From contig JAMXBB010000011.1 in NCBI GenBank assembly GCA_024138015.1, forward strand, positions 75,048,199-75,112,198: a stretch of DNA of 64,000 bases, read 5' to 3'. Of the stretch, positions 10,380 to 21,949 are shown one piece after another (the first letter of the stretch is position 1; each line of letters starts with the position of its first letter). The notes under the pieces are model-generated. The model ran no database searches. It saw only the letters and a list, made by a program, of their open reading frames with translations, and was not told the origin of the DNA. The DNA comes from Lumnitzera littorea (lineage: Eukaryota; Streptophyta; Magnoliopsida; Myrtales; Combretaceae). The position numbers and the translations under genes were made by a program.

Positions 10380-11850
10380 TTGCCTGCTAAGGTAAAAGCC
10401 TTGCTAGATGAGTTTGCCAACCTGTTCCCTAGCGAACTACCAAAAGGTTTGCCTCTTATTGGAGGAATTGTACGTACAATAGACCTACAGCCAGGAGTTG
10501 CACTATCGAACAATCATGCATATAGGCTAAATATGCTACCAAGCTATAGAGGCAGGTTAATGAATTGATCAAGAGAGGATACATCGCAAAATCTCTAAGC
10601 CCATGTACCGTACTAGCTTTGTTGGTGTAGAAGAAGGATGTCACATGGAGTACATTATAGACAGTGCAGCTACCAATTGTACGACCATCAAATACAGGTA
10701 TCCTATACCTAAGCTTGATGACATGCTCAATGAGTTACATGTACCGGCTTTCTTAGTGCAGAAGAAGGATGTCACATGGAGTACATGTGTAGACAGCCCA
10801 GCTATTAATTGTACGACCATCAAATATAGGTATCCTATACCTAAGCTTGATGACATGCTTGATGAGTTATATGGAGTAGGAATCTTTTTGAAGATTTATC
10901 TCAAGTCAGGATATCATCATATCAAAATGTAGGGAGGAGATGAGTAGAAGACCGCATTCAAAACCAATGGATTATATGGATGGCTAATAATGCCATTCGA
11001 CTTGTCAAATAGGCTAAGTACCTTCATGAGGTCGATGAATCATGTGCTTCAAAACCTAATTGGGAAGTTTGTTGTTGTATATTTTGACGATATTCTTGTG
11101 TATAGTCTTGATCTGTAGACTCATTATAAGCATCTCTAAACTATTTTCTTGAAACTTCGAGTTGAAAAACTTTATGCTAATATGAAGAAGTATGATTGCT
11201 ACTGACCTAAAGTAATCTTCTTAAGATTTGTTGTAAGTGGTAGCGGTATATGAGTAGAGGAAGAGAAGGTAAAGTTGATTACTGAGTGGCTTGTGCCAAC
11301 CTCCTTTGCTAATGTGTGAAGCTTTTACGGGTTAACATCATTCGATTACTAATTTATAAAGAATTTCAGTACTATCGTGGCTTCACTCACTAAACTATCA
11401 AAGAAAAACATTGAATTCAGGTGGGGAGAGAAAGAGCAGAGGAGTTTTAAGGAGGTGAAGACGAAGTTGACTACCGCTCTTATCTTAGCTCTTCTAAACT
11501 TTGATAAAGTATGTGAATTAGAGTGTGATGCATCTCAATTAGACATAGGAGCTATGCTAATGCAGGAGGGCTGACCTATTGCTTACTTCAATGAAAAGCA
11601 TTGAGGTGCCTCGCTTAAATATTCCATGTATGACAAGAAGTTCTACTACTTGATCTGAGCTCTTATAGTTTGGCAACATTTGGAAAATTTGTAATCTACA
11701 CTAATCATGAATCATTAAGATATTTGAAGAGCCAACCTAAGCTGTCTAGGAGACAAGTTAATTGTGTTGAGTTCATAGAAGGGTTCTCATATGTCATCTA
11801 GTACAAGAATGGCAAGAGTAATGTAGTGGTCGATGCCTTATCTTGATGGC
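10380..11850 (+). pseudogene. Reverse transcriptase and RNase H of gypsy element B (broken)
   Basis: The RT N-terminus at 10380-10568 ('VKALLDEFANLFPSELPKGLP') is followed by 'KYRYPIPKLDDMLDELYG', 'LKSGYHHIKM' and 'NGLYGWLIMPFDL'. An intact catalytic block Y-F-D-D lies at 11080-11091. A linker follows, then RNase H from about 11377 ('FEFRWGEKEQ'-like through 'CELECDASQLDIGAMLMQEG'). A frameshift near 11680 precedes the 'THESLKHLKSQ'-like and 'VNWVEFIEGF' blocks. Stops include TGG to TAG at the conserved tryptophan of the G-D-E-W-K-T-A-F motif (about 10945). An internal duplication at 10603-10870 also breaks it. Confidence 0.85.
10603..10870 (+). repeat. Tandem duplication inside RT of element B
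   Basis: Two head-to-tail copies of about 135 bp (about 10603-10739 and 10740-10870). Each contains GAAGAAGGATGTCACATGGAGTACA, and each ends in the same 'YRYPIPKLDDML' coding block. Divergence between copies is modest. It is a duplication of one RT segment, not a genuine second domain. Confidence 0.8.
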
Positions 11851-12140
11851 ATTCCCTCTTAACGGAACTATAGACCAGACTTCTTAGATTTTCTGGAATC
11901 AAAGGTCTATATGCTCGGGATCTACACTTTAATATGATCTATGCTAGTTGTGAAGAAGGTCGAACCCTTGATGATTATCATAGGGAGGATGGATATTGGT
12001 TCAGAAAGAGAAGGTTATGTATCTCAACTTGTTCAATGCGGGAATTGCTTGTGCACAAAGTGCATGAAGATGGACTGTTTGGACATTTTGGAAAGTACTA
12101 AACTTGATGTGGACCAGAGCCAAGAGTAGACAAGGCTTGT

Positions 12141-12879
12141 TGCAAAGGTAGGTTTAAGTTTGTCGAAATCTTGAAAATGAGCAATGGAATGCGAGTAAAA
12201 GAACAAGAAATGTAAGATAAGTAAACCTACGAATAGCTCTAAAAGATATAACGCATCGGTAAAACTTTCAAGAACTCATGGCATAGCTTGATCTAACGTA
12301 CGAGTTGGTCTAGTGAGGTTACTCGTCACCTAGCCTTATTTAAGGGTTAGGATAAAGAGTGAAGGAGTAAACAAGCTACCAATAGCAATGTTCATAAAAG
12401 GAAAAAGATTCAGTATATTAATGATGATAAGGTGAAGTGCGGCTATATGTACAGTAGGTATTTATACCTAAGAAATTAGGGTAACTTGGCTAAAAATGGA
12501 AAAGACAAAAAGGGTATTGTCCTAAAGAAGTAGTGTATAAAGGATACAAAAGAGTAAAAACTAATATTTATGAAAAAGTAATGATTAAGTGTAACAGATT
12601 CTCCAAGTGAGCTTGGACATGTAGAAACAGTATGTTAGCAACGCCTTAGCTAGATGTAGACAAATCAGTATGATCAGGATGGGTAGCTAAGTAGGGGTGT
12701 CGGGCGGTAGTAGAAGGACTTACGTGGGATCTCTTGGCCTTTCAGCATCAATGTTACCGAATTGTGAGTAGGCTCGAATATGCTGGGCAAGAGGCAAAGC
12801 AATCATCAATTCGAAAAATAACTTCTAAGAGACATGAAATCACTCGGTTCGGCATTAGGAGTGAGTGAGAGGGCTGATA
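12141..12879 (-). mobile_element. LTR-like insertion in opposite orientation
   Basis: Read on the minus strand, this has a TATA-like GGTATAAATACC (12457-12468) followed by blocks that loosely resemble the downstream half of the element B LTR (TTTATGA..., TTTACTCCTTCACTCTTTATCC...). It lies exactly between the end of the element B internal region and the point where the 3' LTR homology begins (12880). A related LTR inserted into, or recombined with, the 3' LTR in reverse is plausible. Termini are not certain. Confidence 0.4.
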
Positions 12880-13258
12880 TGTAATTTGCATTAACCTAGG
12901 ACTTACCATAAATGGGTTATATAAATACCTATAATATGTAATAGCTACATAGTGAGTAAATATCAATTTTAAACAATTCCTTTGTGAGTTAAGTATTTTG
13001 CTTACTTCGACCTACTCTTGTCAATCTATTTAGCAAGGATTGCGGCAAGTGACCCATCTAACTTAGACTAGTGTGCTACATCTAAAAAAGTTAGCTGGTC
13101 CTTGTGTAGTTCTATGATGCATCATATCCGTAGAGTTAATGTATGGGTTTTCTAAATTATTGACTCTCATTTATCTTTCAAACCATCTTATGGTTTGGAC
13201 CCACTCCCGTTTGTGTAATATTAATAGCCATGTGTGCTTGTTTTAAGTGATCCCTATT
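12880..13258 (+). mobile_element. Partial 3' LTR of gypsy element B
   Basis: Aligns with 8388-8762 of the 5' LTR, starting at TGTAATTTGCATTAACCTAG. The copies share long blocks, for example ATGTAATAGCTACATAGTGAG, with scattered substitutions. The upstream half (U3) is missing or replaced. The substitution load between copies indicates an old insertion. Confidence 0.8.
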
Positions 13259-13264
13259 ATTAGG

Positions 13265-16200
13265 TGTCACGCCCCAAAGCGGCAGAGTCGTAACAGCCCT
13301 GCCGTGTAAACCATTTTAAGATAGAAGTTGGCCTTATAACTGCTATCTTAAACCTGATCTACACAAGGCGTCCATGATTAACCCGCTTTGAAGTAAACAG
13401 TTTGTAATTTAAATAAATCATTTACCTAAGAAAGTGAATATATATATATATATATACTATAATTCAGTTATTACAATTAATGTTTATAATGTTTCACCAT
13501 AATATATTTCCTAGTTATTACATCATTCAGAAATGAAAAATTCTAAAATAAAAGCTTAGACCTTAAAAATATATGTTTGTTCTTCAAATGTTTTTTCTCA
13601 TTTTCTAAGATCCAGCAGTTGCTAGCTTCAGAGTAGTTGTAAGCCGCTTCTTAACCAGCACTTGTACGATGTTTATAGGGATGTGAGCAACCACAGCTCA
13701 GTAAGTTAGGATGGAGGACTTAAAACTATAAGATAAATACAACAAGGTTATCAATCAACTTATTAGGTGCAATGCATGTTCAAGCAAATGCCATCGCACG
13801 ACGTTGTCCAGCCTATTGTGAGATTAAAGAAATTTTACTTACTCTAATCCGGGTTGAGGAGTTGCCTTTAATGTAACAGCTCACGACTAAACCTAGGCTT
13901 GTGCAATGGAGACACCGCTCCTCTCGCGACTACCTTCGAACCATTGACTTCACTCTCGCCGCGACCTCCTCTCTTGTCACTTAGTTCGAGCAAGGATGAA
14001 GAAGGGACCCTTATGCAATCCTGCGCTATCCCTTTCGAAGAGGTCGGTATTTGGCTAAAGAATCTTAGGTTTCCCTTAATGGGTTGCCATGCAGGTCCGA
14101 TTATGATTACGGGTTGTATATTTGATTAGGTCCAGCTTAGGATGATCAATCATTTCATACAAATCATACAATACAAGCCAGAATAACAAACAGAATCATA
14201 GCATCACTCATAATCAAGCACATGCACACAACTAACTATCTAACAAGCACAACCAAGCATAATCTCAAGCCTCTAAAATATAGCAACGTATTAATCCCAA
14301 CTTACCTGGACTCTTCGCTCACTCATTCGATTCACTCAGGCCATTGCTAATCATCCCTATAACACAAACGTGGTTTCAGTTTTTCTTATAACTATTATAG
14401 GTTGGTTTTATCTTATAACACTTATTGTTATATTTTGTTTAAGGTTTAATAAATCTAATTATCTAGGTTCTCAAATCTTTTACAATTATTAGTTCGGGTT
14501 TAGTTTTCGCATCAATTTCTAAATTAGGTTTAAGTTCTAATTAGATTTCTAAATACTGTTTTATACCCGAACTCTAGAAACTTATTTTAACTCATAATGT
14601 GAAATTAATCACCTTACTTCTAGATATCCGAAATATCATAATTATCCCTATTCAGTATTTTATTATACCCGGTACACTTAAATCTTTAATAGTATACCAA
14701 ATTTACTTCTAATATGAGAAATTTTTACATTTTTCATATAATTACATAAATTTAAGATTTCTATCAGATTTATTATATATCCCTATTATTTATATAATAT
14801 CAATTTTTATTCTAATATCTTCTATTTATTATATTTCCAATAATTACATATTGTATATTATCACATATTATGTTCATAGTACACATATAATATTTCTATC
14901 ACCCTAATTACCATCTCCCAACATCAATTATCATTTCAAAATGTCTAAATTCATCCTAAATCAGATTTTACACTTAATTACCCTAATTTACAAAATTAAC
15001 TTAAAATTTACTATTTTCCATATTACTCATTTACTACATAATTAACCTAATAATTACATTTAACACCCTAAATGCTACAAGTATCATACTTCACCAGATT
15101 TCAACATCCTAAAACATATAATTATTCACTAAATTAGTAATTAACCATTTAATTACTTAATTAACCCTAAATTACCCATTTTATGCCTTATTTTAAGGCC
15201 TAAAAATTATCTAAAATTTTCGAAAATTAATTTTTGAAAACGGGCTTCATAGCACTATTTTATATCATCTAAGTAGTCTACACAAAAATTTTGGGTTCAA
15301 AAATACACTCTTAAGGTCATTTATTTTTAAACCAAAATATGCTTGGTTTTGTATGATTTCTTAAGAACCATATATCACGGGACATATTTTCATAAAAATA
15401 ATATTTTTCCCAAAAACTACATACAAAAATATTCTAGAATAATAAAATTCATAATTTTCTAAGAATATTTACTATTTTTACAAAATTATACAAAATTAGG
15501 CTGGAAATTGAACTTATCAGTATGGGTAGCTCCAGCCACTGCCGGCTGCCATGGCCTTGTCAACCAGTCTAGGCGCTGCCACCACCGTATGGTGGTGGTG
15601 GCCGTCCACTCTCAACTGCTCGTCTGGTGTTGGTTCCCTTTTATGGCCCTAATTGCACAATTTTTCTCATTTTTTTTCCTAACCCTAATTTTTCTCTCAA
15701 TTTCGCCTCTCCCTATTTTTCTCACTCTCGAAACTGACCAAATGAGCTTCTGAAATTTTCTTGCTATTTATAGAGCTTTAGGGAAATTATTGTATATTAA
15801 TTTGATTAGACAACTACCTTATCTCTTCTTTTTTTCACTTTCTAGTTGTTGCATTTTAATTGGTTGATTTTTTTTCTTCAATTCCAGATTGCCACACCTC
15901 ATTTCTGGATTTTTCCTTAATAAATTATGAATTTTATTTAATTATTTAGTATTATTTTAGCACATTTCACGTATTTTAAGTAATTACGCGTATTTCTACC
16001 TACATGTAAATCCATATATAGTACAAATAAATATTTTTAAATATTATTTAGGTCATTTTATGATTTTTGGTATATATATAATTTATCTCTAGTGATTCGT
16101 TAATTATCGGAATGTATTTTACGCATTTTCGATAAATAACGAGTTATATACTTAAAATTTGGAATTTTTATATTCTTTTATTTTATTGCTTATTTTTTTA

Positions 16201-16274
16201 ATTTCAAATTTATGGGATCATTTTTATTAATATTTCTGAATTTACTTATAATTTAGGATTGATCGGATCTTTCA
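13265..16274 (+). mobile_element. LTR-like block beginning TGTCACGCCCC
   Basis: Starts TGTCACGCCCCAAAGC, a start seen in plant LTRs, and a candidate end TCGGATCTTTCA lies at 16274. A TATA-like CTATTTATAGAG lies near 15763. A second, weaker relative of the first ~150 bp starts at 49233. No matching 5-bp target duplication was found, so the full extent is inferred. The inside (14.3-16.2 kb) is AT-rich; an 81-codon open stretch at 15508-15753 matches nothing I know. Confidence 0.4.
13436..13457. repeat. (TA)n microsatellite
   Basis: An uninterrupted run of alternating T and A of about 20 bp. Confidence 0.9.
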
Positions 16275-17042
16275 ACCGATCAAAACCTTGAGTAACTGGT
16301 TGTATAGTTTACATTAGGCACTACTACTACCTTATAAATAGACGTATCTTAGTTACCTAAAAACCATTAGTATGATTAAGAAGAGAACCCTAAGGCAAAC
16401 TAGGTACAAAAATATTATCCCCTTATAAAATAAAATTAAATGGATATCCATTTAAAATTTCCTAAATCAATTTTGTCTTCAAATAAATTTTTTTTTATTC
16501 CTTTTCACAAGAGAAATCTCTCCATTGTATAAGTTTTTTTACGACTTCCTTACTTGTTTAACAAGCCAGTCAGTAGCTACATTCCTTTCTCTTCATACAT
16601 GATTAAGCTTACCTTGCACCTTCTATGAAAGTCCTTTCGTCTAAGTAGTATAATTCTATTTATCTCATATCACAGTTGATGTTGATAGCCATTTTATGAT
16701 AACTATAAAGTCTGTCTCAACAATTACATTTGAAATGTTGTAATGCCAACACATTTCCAATCTTTTTATGAATGCTATAAGTTTAATACACTATACAAGA
16801 GTTTAAGAGGAAGGAAAGCCAAAACACCAAATCATTTTACCTTTTTCATCCCTTAACACACGTCATAACCCTAACCTCAAAAAAACCATTGTCTTTTGAC
16901 AAACTACCATTTACATGTAATTTAAAGAAACTTGGTTTTGAACTAATCTAACCAATAGGATGTCGAACCATTTTCTTTGGCATTTTTAATCAGAGAAAGA
17001 AATAAATCTTCATCACTTTTAACTTGACTCCTTTTAAGAGGA
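16275..17042. other. Intergenic, no gene seen
   Basis: AT-rich sequence between the LTR-like block and the LINE relic. The part next to 17042 may be the LINE 3' UTR (LINE is on the minus strand, so its 3' end points here). No coding signal. Confidence 0.5.
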
Positions 17043-18430
17043 TTAGCCATCCTCTATAATGTGGTCAACTAAAATCCTAGTATTCTTACATAAATTCTTA
17101 TGTTTTCTATTATTTCTCTCATTCCAGATATGCCATAAAGTTACATAGGGAATAGAATTTCTAGTATAATGTAATGATCCATTAGTACCATTTTTGTAAC
17201 ACTGATATTTTAACACGTGTTCCATTGAAGTTATGATAAGAGTAGGGCCAATTCCAAAATGCAAAGCCATTAAATTCCATACCTTCGTCACATACTTATA
17301 ACATAAGAAAACATAGATAATTGATTCATAATCCTACAAACATAATAAGCATCTTGAAATTGTAGCTATACTCCAAGACGATTGCACATCTTCACTAGGA
17401 ATAAATGAATAAATAACTCTCCACACAAAAAACGAGGTTTTCAAGGGAAGGAATTTATTCCATATAATCTTAAAGATAGAGTTAGTTTAAGAACATTGGC
17501 TATCTTCATTCCAAGCGCTAAAGAGGGTAAACAATCCATTTTGGATGGTTTCCATAGTGGTACATCATTTGCTTGTGGTTGAATGTTAATAGTCAATGTT
17601 TTTATTGTTAACCTGGTAGGAAGTGAATGAGAGAGTTTATCTACATCCCATCTTGAATCACCCCAAAGATCAAAGACTTTCAAACATGGAGATACAACAG
17701 AGATAAGATTAGCTAAATGACCTTTAGGGTGCCATTGATCAAACCAAAAGTTTACATCACCCTTGCTAATGTTAGAATAACGATTATCTTTGTTGTATTT
17801 CATGCATGTAAAAGTCTCTTCCATAAATTTGAAGAAGCATAAGATGGAGGCATTTCTAAAGGATGTTTACCATGCAAGTATTTGGAATACATATAAACTG
17901 TGGAAAGTGATTTTTCAATCCTAAATTTCCATTGAACTTTTTATTCAAAGGCCACAAAAACATCACTAAGAGATTGAGAACCAATACCTTATTCCTCTAG
18001 AAGAAAACATAATTTGACCTAAGATGCCCAATGAGTAAACCTTATATCAAAGGAATGCTCCTAAAGAAAATTTACAAACATGTGTTCAATTTTTTTAGTG
18101 ACTCATTTTGGTGGTTTAATCACTTGGAAAAAATATAGAGGAAGGGGTGACAAGATACTTTAGATGAGTGTAATCTTGCCCCGACTGAAGAGCCGTAAGG
18201 GGATTACTTAGATAAGTAATAATGGGATCTTGAGAATTTATTATAGATAATAACTTGATTTGATGTTTCCTAGTTTTACTAATGTCTTTTGAAAAGACTA
18301 GACTACTCTTGATTTCATTAACTCCTTAGCCCATAACTCTTTCATATTGGTTAAGGAAGTTTAGCATTTTAGAATGCAATCATCTGCATAGCTAAGATGT
18401 GAAATCCACTGCATAACACCCCTAATGATA
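17043..18430 (-). pseudogene. L1-type LINE reverse transcriptase C-terminal half (broken)
   Basis: On the minus strand an RT catalytic motif Y-A-D-D lies at 18379-18390, preceded by 'ISHLS' and followed by degenerate thumb sequence with many stops. About 17400-17900 has the plant LINE connection ('DVNFWFDQWHPKGHLANLI' and 'SLRLYGINSFP' in style). 17043-17291 reads 'VTLWHIWNERNNRKHKNLCKN', the hallmark tail of the zinc-binding RT region. The endonuclease and the N-terminal RT are missing. This non-LTR retrotransposon is 5'-truncated and inactive. It lies between unrelated gypsy pieces, which suggests nested insertion. Confidence 0.8.
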
Positions 18431-18520
18431 GATGTAGATGATTTAAACCTTAAGATAAATATTCAGCTACTAAAATGAACAAACATATGACTTTTACTTG
18501 CATTCTTCTCTCTTATGGGG

Positions 18521-19353
18521 CCATAACATCTTAGGCACTTTTCATCAGAGATAACTATCCTTTATACTATCCAATACAAATCCAAATCTTAGTAGGGAAC
18601 TTACACACAAGTGTACAAGTAATACATGAATTTGTAGCTCTTGCGATGCATTAAGTAAAGATATAAAAAAGCTACCTGACAGGATATCAAGGCCAATGCT
18701 CTCCTATACCTCTTCTCCATACAACATACATTATACCGGCTATTTTTTCTTTTCTTGTTGTCTTACTTCTAGCTTTCTTTGATTTATCCCTACAATCAAC
18801 TCCTTTATGTCATCTTCGCTTATAATAGTAGTAGAAAATAAGCTTCGATGCAAGATTTGGGCATTGATAGCTTCTACTGCCCTCCTATCCATAGTATAAA
18901 AGACATTATGGCCTCCATAACATCTTAGGGGCTTTTGATAACAGATAACTATCTATTATCTTATCCAATACAAATCCAAATCTTAAATGGGAGAGCTCAT
19001 ACATAAGTATACAGGTAATACATGAATGCATTGCTCTTGTTTCTATCAAAGCATAAGCATTGTATGAAGATAATAAAAGTGTACCTGCCATGTGATCATA
19101 GTCAGTACCCTCCTCTACCTCCTCATGCTTTAGGGCATACACTTTGCTAGTTGTTTTCCCTTTGTTTGTTGCCTTACTTCTAGCTTCCTTTGGCCTATCC
19201 TTGTAATCAACTCCTCTATGTCTTCTCTACTTACAATAGTAGTAGAAAACAAGCTTCAGTGAAGGATTTAGGCATTGATAGCTTCTATGACCAGACTTTC
19301 CCTAGGAAAATCAAGCATTTGGCTTCCACTTGCACTCTTCTCTCTTATGGGAG
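18521..19353 (-). repeat. Tandem duplication of gypsy protease/zinc-knuckle segment (element C)
   Basis: Two units (18521-18914 and 18915-19353) each start at CCATAACATCTTAGG on the plus strand; a third copy of the same start lies at 19354. Each unit carries, on the minus strand, a decayed Cys/His knuckle followed by a retropepsin. In unit 2 the protease reads 'AGTLLLSSYNAYALIETRAMHSC', so the active-site D-T-G is E-T-R. The same segment occurs at 6833-7260 in element A. Confidence 0.75.
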
Positions 19354-19439
19354 CCATAACATCTTAGGCACTTTTGATTAGAGATAATTATCCCCTATCT
19401 AAGTTGGGTCGGTGGTTATGGCTTCTTCCAAATTATTAT

Positions 19440-21700
19440 GCTCTTACTTGCTTTAAGTCCAAAAGTTAATGGCAAACTTCTAACTTAAAGATGATGTAGC
19501 AATCATGGGCTTCTTTCTAAGCACCTAAGCTGTCCTAATCTTTGTCTCCCTAGTATGTCTTCAGCCTTATTCTAGTAATATGGCCTTGTTTACATTTGCT
19601 GCATTGGTTCTCAACTCAAACAACCTGAACTCATACTACAAGCAGGGTTCTAGCTTATTTAGAAAGTATTGTACTTTGATCCTCTCATCATTTCTAAGTG
19701 ATTGTGGAGCAAACTTCAACAACCTATTCATCTCAAGTTCATACTCTTCCACTAGTCAGTTGCCTTGTTTCAGATTTAAGAGGTCTTGCAACATCTTTTC
19801 TCTCATAGTCTCAAGGAAGAACTCGCCATAAAACTCATCTCTAAACACATCCATGTAACTAGTCCATCAATGTTGCACCTCATAGATCTCTACTAGCTTA
19901 CTACATCACCTCTCAACATGAAAACCGCAAAGTCTAACCTCCTCTCTACAAGCAGTCCATTGGCAGTAAAAGCTTTCTCCAACATTTAGGTTCAATTCTC
20001 AATAGCAATAGGATCCACAATCTTAATATCATAATATGGGACTAATCTAACAAAGTTTGCTAGTCTAATAAGAGCTACTACCTAATGTACACAGTCCAAC
20101 CAACTATCCTAGGACTAACTAGGCAAGTACACTTATCAATAAAGTAGTATAGTGGATAAATCTATTAAGTGTTAATCCCTTAAAGACTACATATACTAGC
20201 ACTTTGCCCCTCCACCATTATCTAATCGATAAATTAAAGTAAGGAATCAAGAAGAAGTATGTAAAATTCAAACTAAGAAATTGAATAGAATTAAAATGTT
20301 CAAAAAGAAAAATCAACAATAAATAGTAATAAACAATGCAAGAATAAATACCTAGGCATCGATTTCCCTTAGAATTACCTATGTAACTAATTAGAGACCT
20401 AATTCCATCTTTATATCTTTAGACTGTGAGAGTTCCTTAAATAAGTTAATATCTCTTTTAAAACTATTAACTCCTAACCTTTGGTTGATTAGTTCAAATC
20501 TCTTATTAATTAAACCCCTTAGAATTGTGTTATTACTCCTTGAATTTCACTATTAGATTTGACCCTAATATAGAGGATGTACATTGTTTTGTCTCAATGA
20601 TTATGTGTGATCCCTTTCAATTATGTTAAGCCTATTTATATAAAGGATTTCTCAATCTACATATATAAAATCAAATAATTGAATCAATACTCTAGAAATA
20701 TCAATTTAAAACAAATAAGAGCACATAATTGAATCATAAACAAAAGAACTCATTGAATTGAAATAATGATTAAGGCTTACATAATTCTTCTAAGGTTCCT
20801 CAAGTCGAGGTATAAATATAACTAAGTTATTACATTATTTAAGGAACCATAGCACAATTCAAAAGAAAACACGATAAAAGAAATCCTTTAGCACTCTAAT
20901 CTATTAAAAACACTCCCTTCTTACTATCTAGAACCTTAAAAATCTTTTCTTTTCGAATGACCCCCAACTCTAGTCTTCAAGAACTTTTAATATTATGGAA
21001 AATTTGCAAATTATAATCATGTATAGGGAAGTACCTGGCCATGTACATCAATAGTGTAACTCTCTGCTCAAATTGAAAGAAAATAATGTCTCTTTTGAAA
21101 CAAGGGTGGGTACATAGCTATGTGCTTGACTGTGTATCTTAATATGCTCCAAACGTTGCTCTTCTGAAATACGACTTTCTTTAAGTGTATATCTCCATAG
21201 TATACATTCGAAGAGCATGGGTGTGTACCATCTTCAAGCATCGTAACTTCTTCATTTCAACTCCTGACCACCTAAAGCTTGTTAGTTTTCATTCCATTCC
21301 ATCCAAAATACTCTTTAGAGGCCTAAAATAAAAAATGTAACTCAAGTAAGTATCAAAATTGACTAGGAAACCCATGAAATTCATAAAAGCACTATAAATA
21401 CACATAACAAAATAAGTTTAATTAAATACTTATCACTGCTATAGCCTCTATTCTCTATTGATTATTCTGAATAATGTATCGATTTTGTTCTTTCATGATC
21501 ACTAGCATATGAGTTACAATATTCACCAATTGCACTGTATCCTAGAGTACAACTTAGGGAGGTGGCACTAGGGATGGTCGATTCTGATTTCCCTTAAGAA
21601 GGAGTAAAGATAGAACAATGGGTGATAGGGGTTCCTCCTAGCCATTTATTCAATGCAATAATACACCACGTGCAACGATTGAGTAAACATATAAGCAAGA
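19440..21700 (-). pseudogene. Gag of gypsy element C, interrupted
   Basis: The minus-strand gag domain at about 19460-20090 includes 'MLEKAFTANGLLVERRLDFAVFMLRGDVVS', 'MREKMLQDLLNLKQGN' and 'LNRLLKFAPQSLRNDERIKVQYFL'-type blocks, matching the plant gypsy capsid family. N-terminal gag text is found beyond an insertion, at about 21440-21700. Stops replace conserved tryptophans. It leads into the zinc-knuckle and protease region at 18521-19353; the pol of this copy is not present next to it. Confidence 0.65.
20100..21437 (-). mobile_element. LTR-like insertion within gag of element C
   Basis: On the minus strand it starts TGATAAGTATTTAATTAAAC at 21437. It ends near 20100 with sequence of the CTAGGCAAGTACACTTATCA type (plus strand), which I associate with a widely dispersed plant LTR. 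It separates gag N-terminal text (above 21440) from the gag capsid domain (below 20090). I found no clean target duplication, so the boundaries are approximate. Confidence 0.5.
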
Positions 21701-21949
21701 AATATTCAAACAATTAAAACATAAATAATTAGATACAAGTTATACAAATTATTATGGTAAGTTTTGATTTGCAATTTTCAAGATAAAAATAGAAAGAAAA
21801 TTTTAACCATCTTGAATTTCATTAAATGTCATAGTTTACAAATTATCAATTAAAGTCTATTAAGCACAAATTCAAGCATTGAAGACCTATAGCTACTATT
21901 GATTGTAGCGTAAATTAACTAGATACAATAGGGTATATTTAACTTGAAC

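Larger units (their letters stand above)
8763..12140 (+). mobile_element. Internal region of Ty3/gypsy element B
   Basis: Order: primer site, gag, protease, RT, RNase H, integrase remnant. Together with its LTRs the element spans 7859-13258. The order (integrase after RNase H) and the RT and protease sequence style are Ty3/gypsy. The integrase is almost entirely missing: a 'LFGHFG' N-terminal block near 12080 runs straight into an 'AKSRQG' block near 12115. An oppositely oriented LTR-like segment (12141-12879) then intervenes before the 3' LTR remnant. Numerous stops make it non-autonomous. Confidence 0.8.

Noticed and set aside
15508..15753. 81-codon open stretch with hydrophobic tail
   Set aside because: No homologue recognised, inside an LTR-like block near a TATA-like string; more likely leader sequence.
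13265..16274. Complete LTR with target duplication
   Set aside because: The 5-bp flanks (TTAGG and ACCGA) do not match, so only an LTR-like block is claimed.
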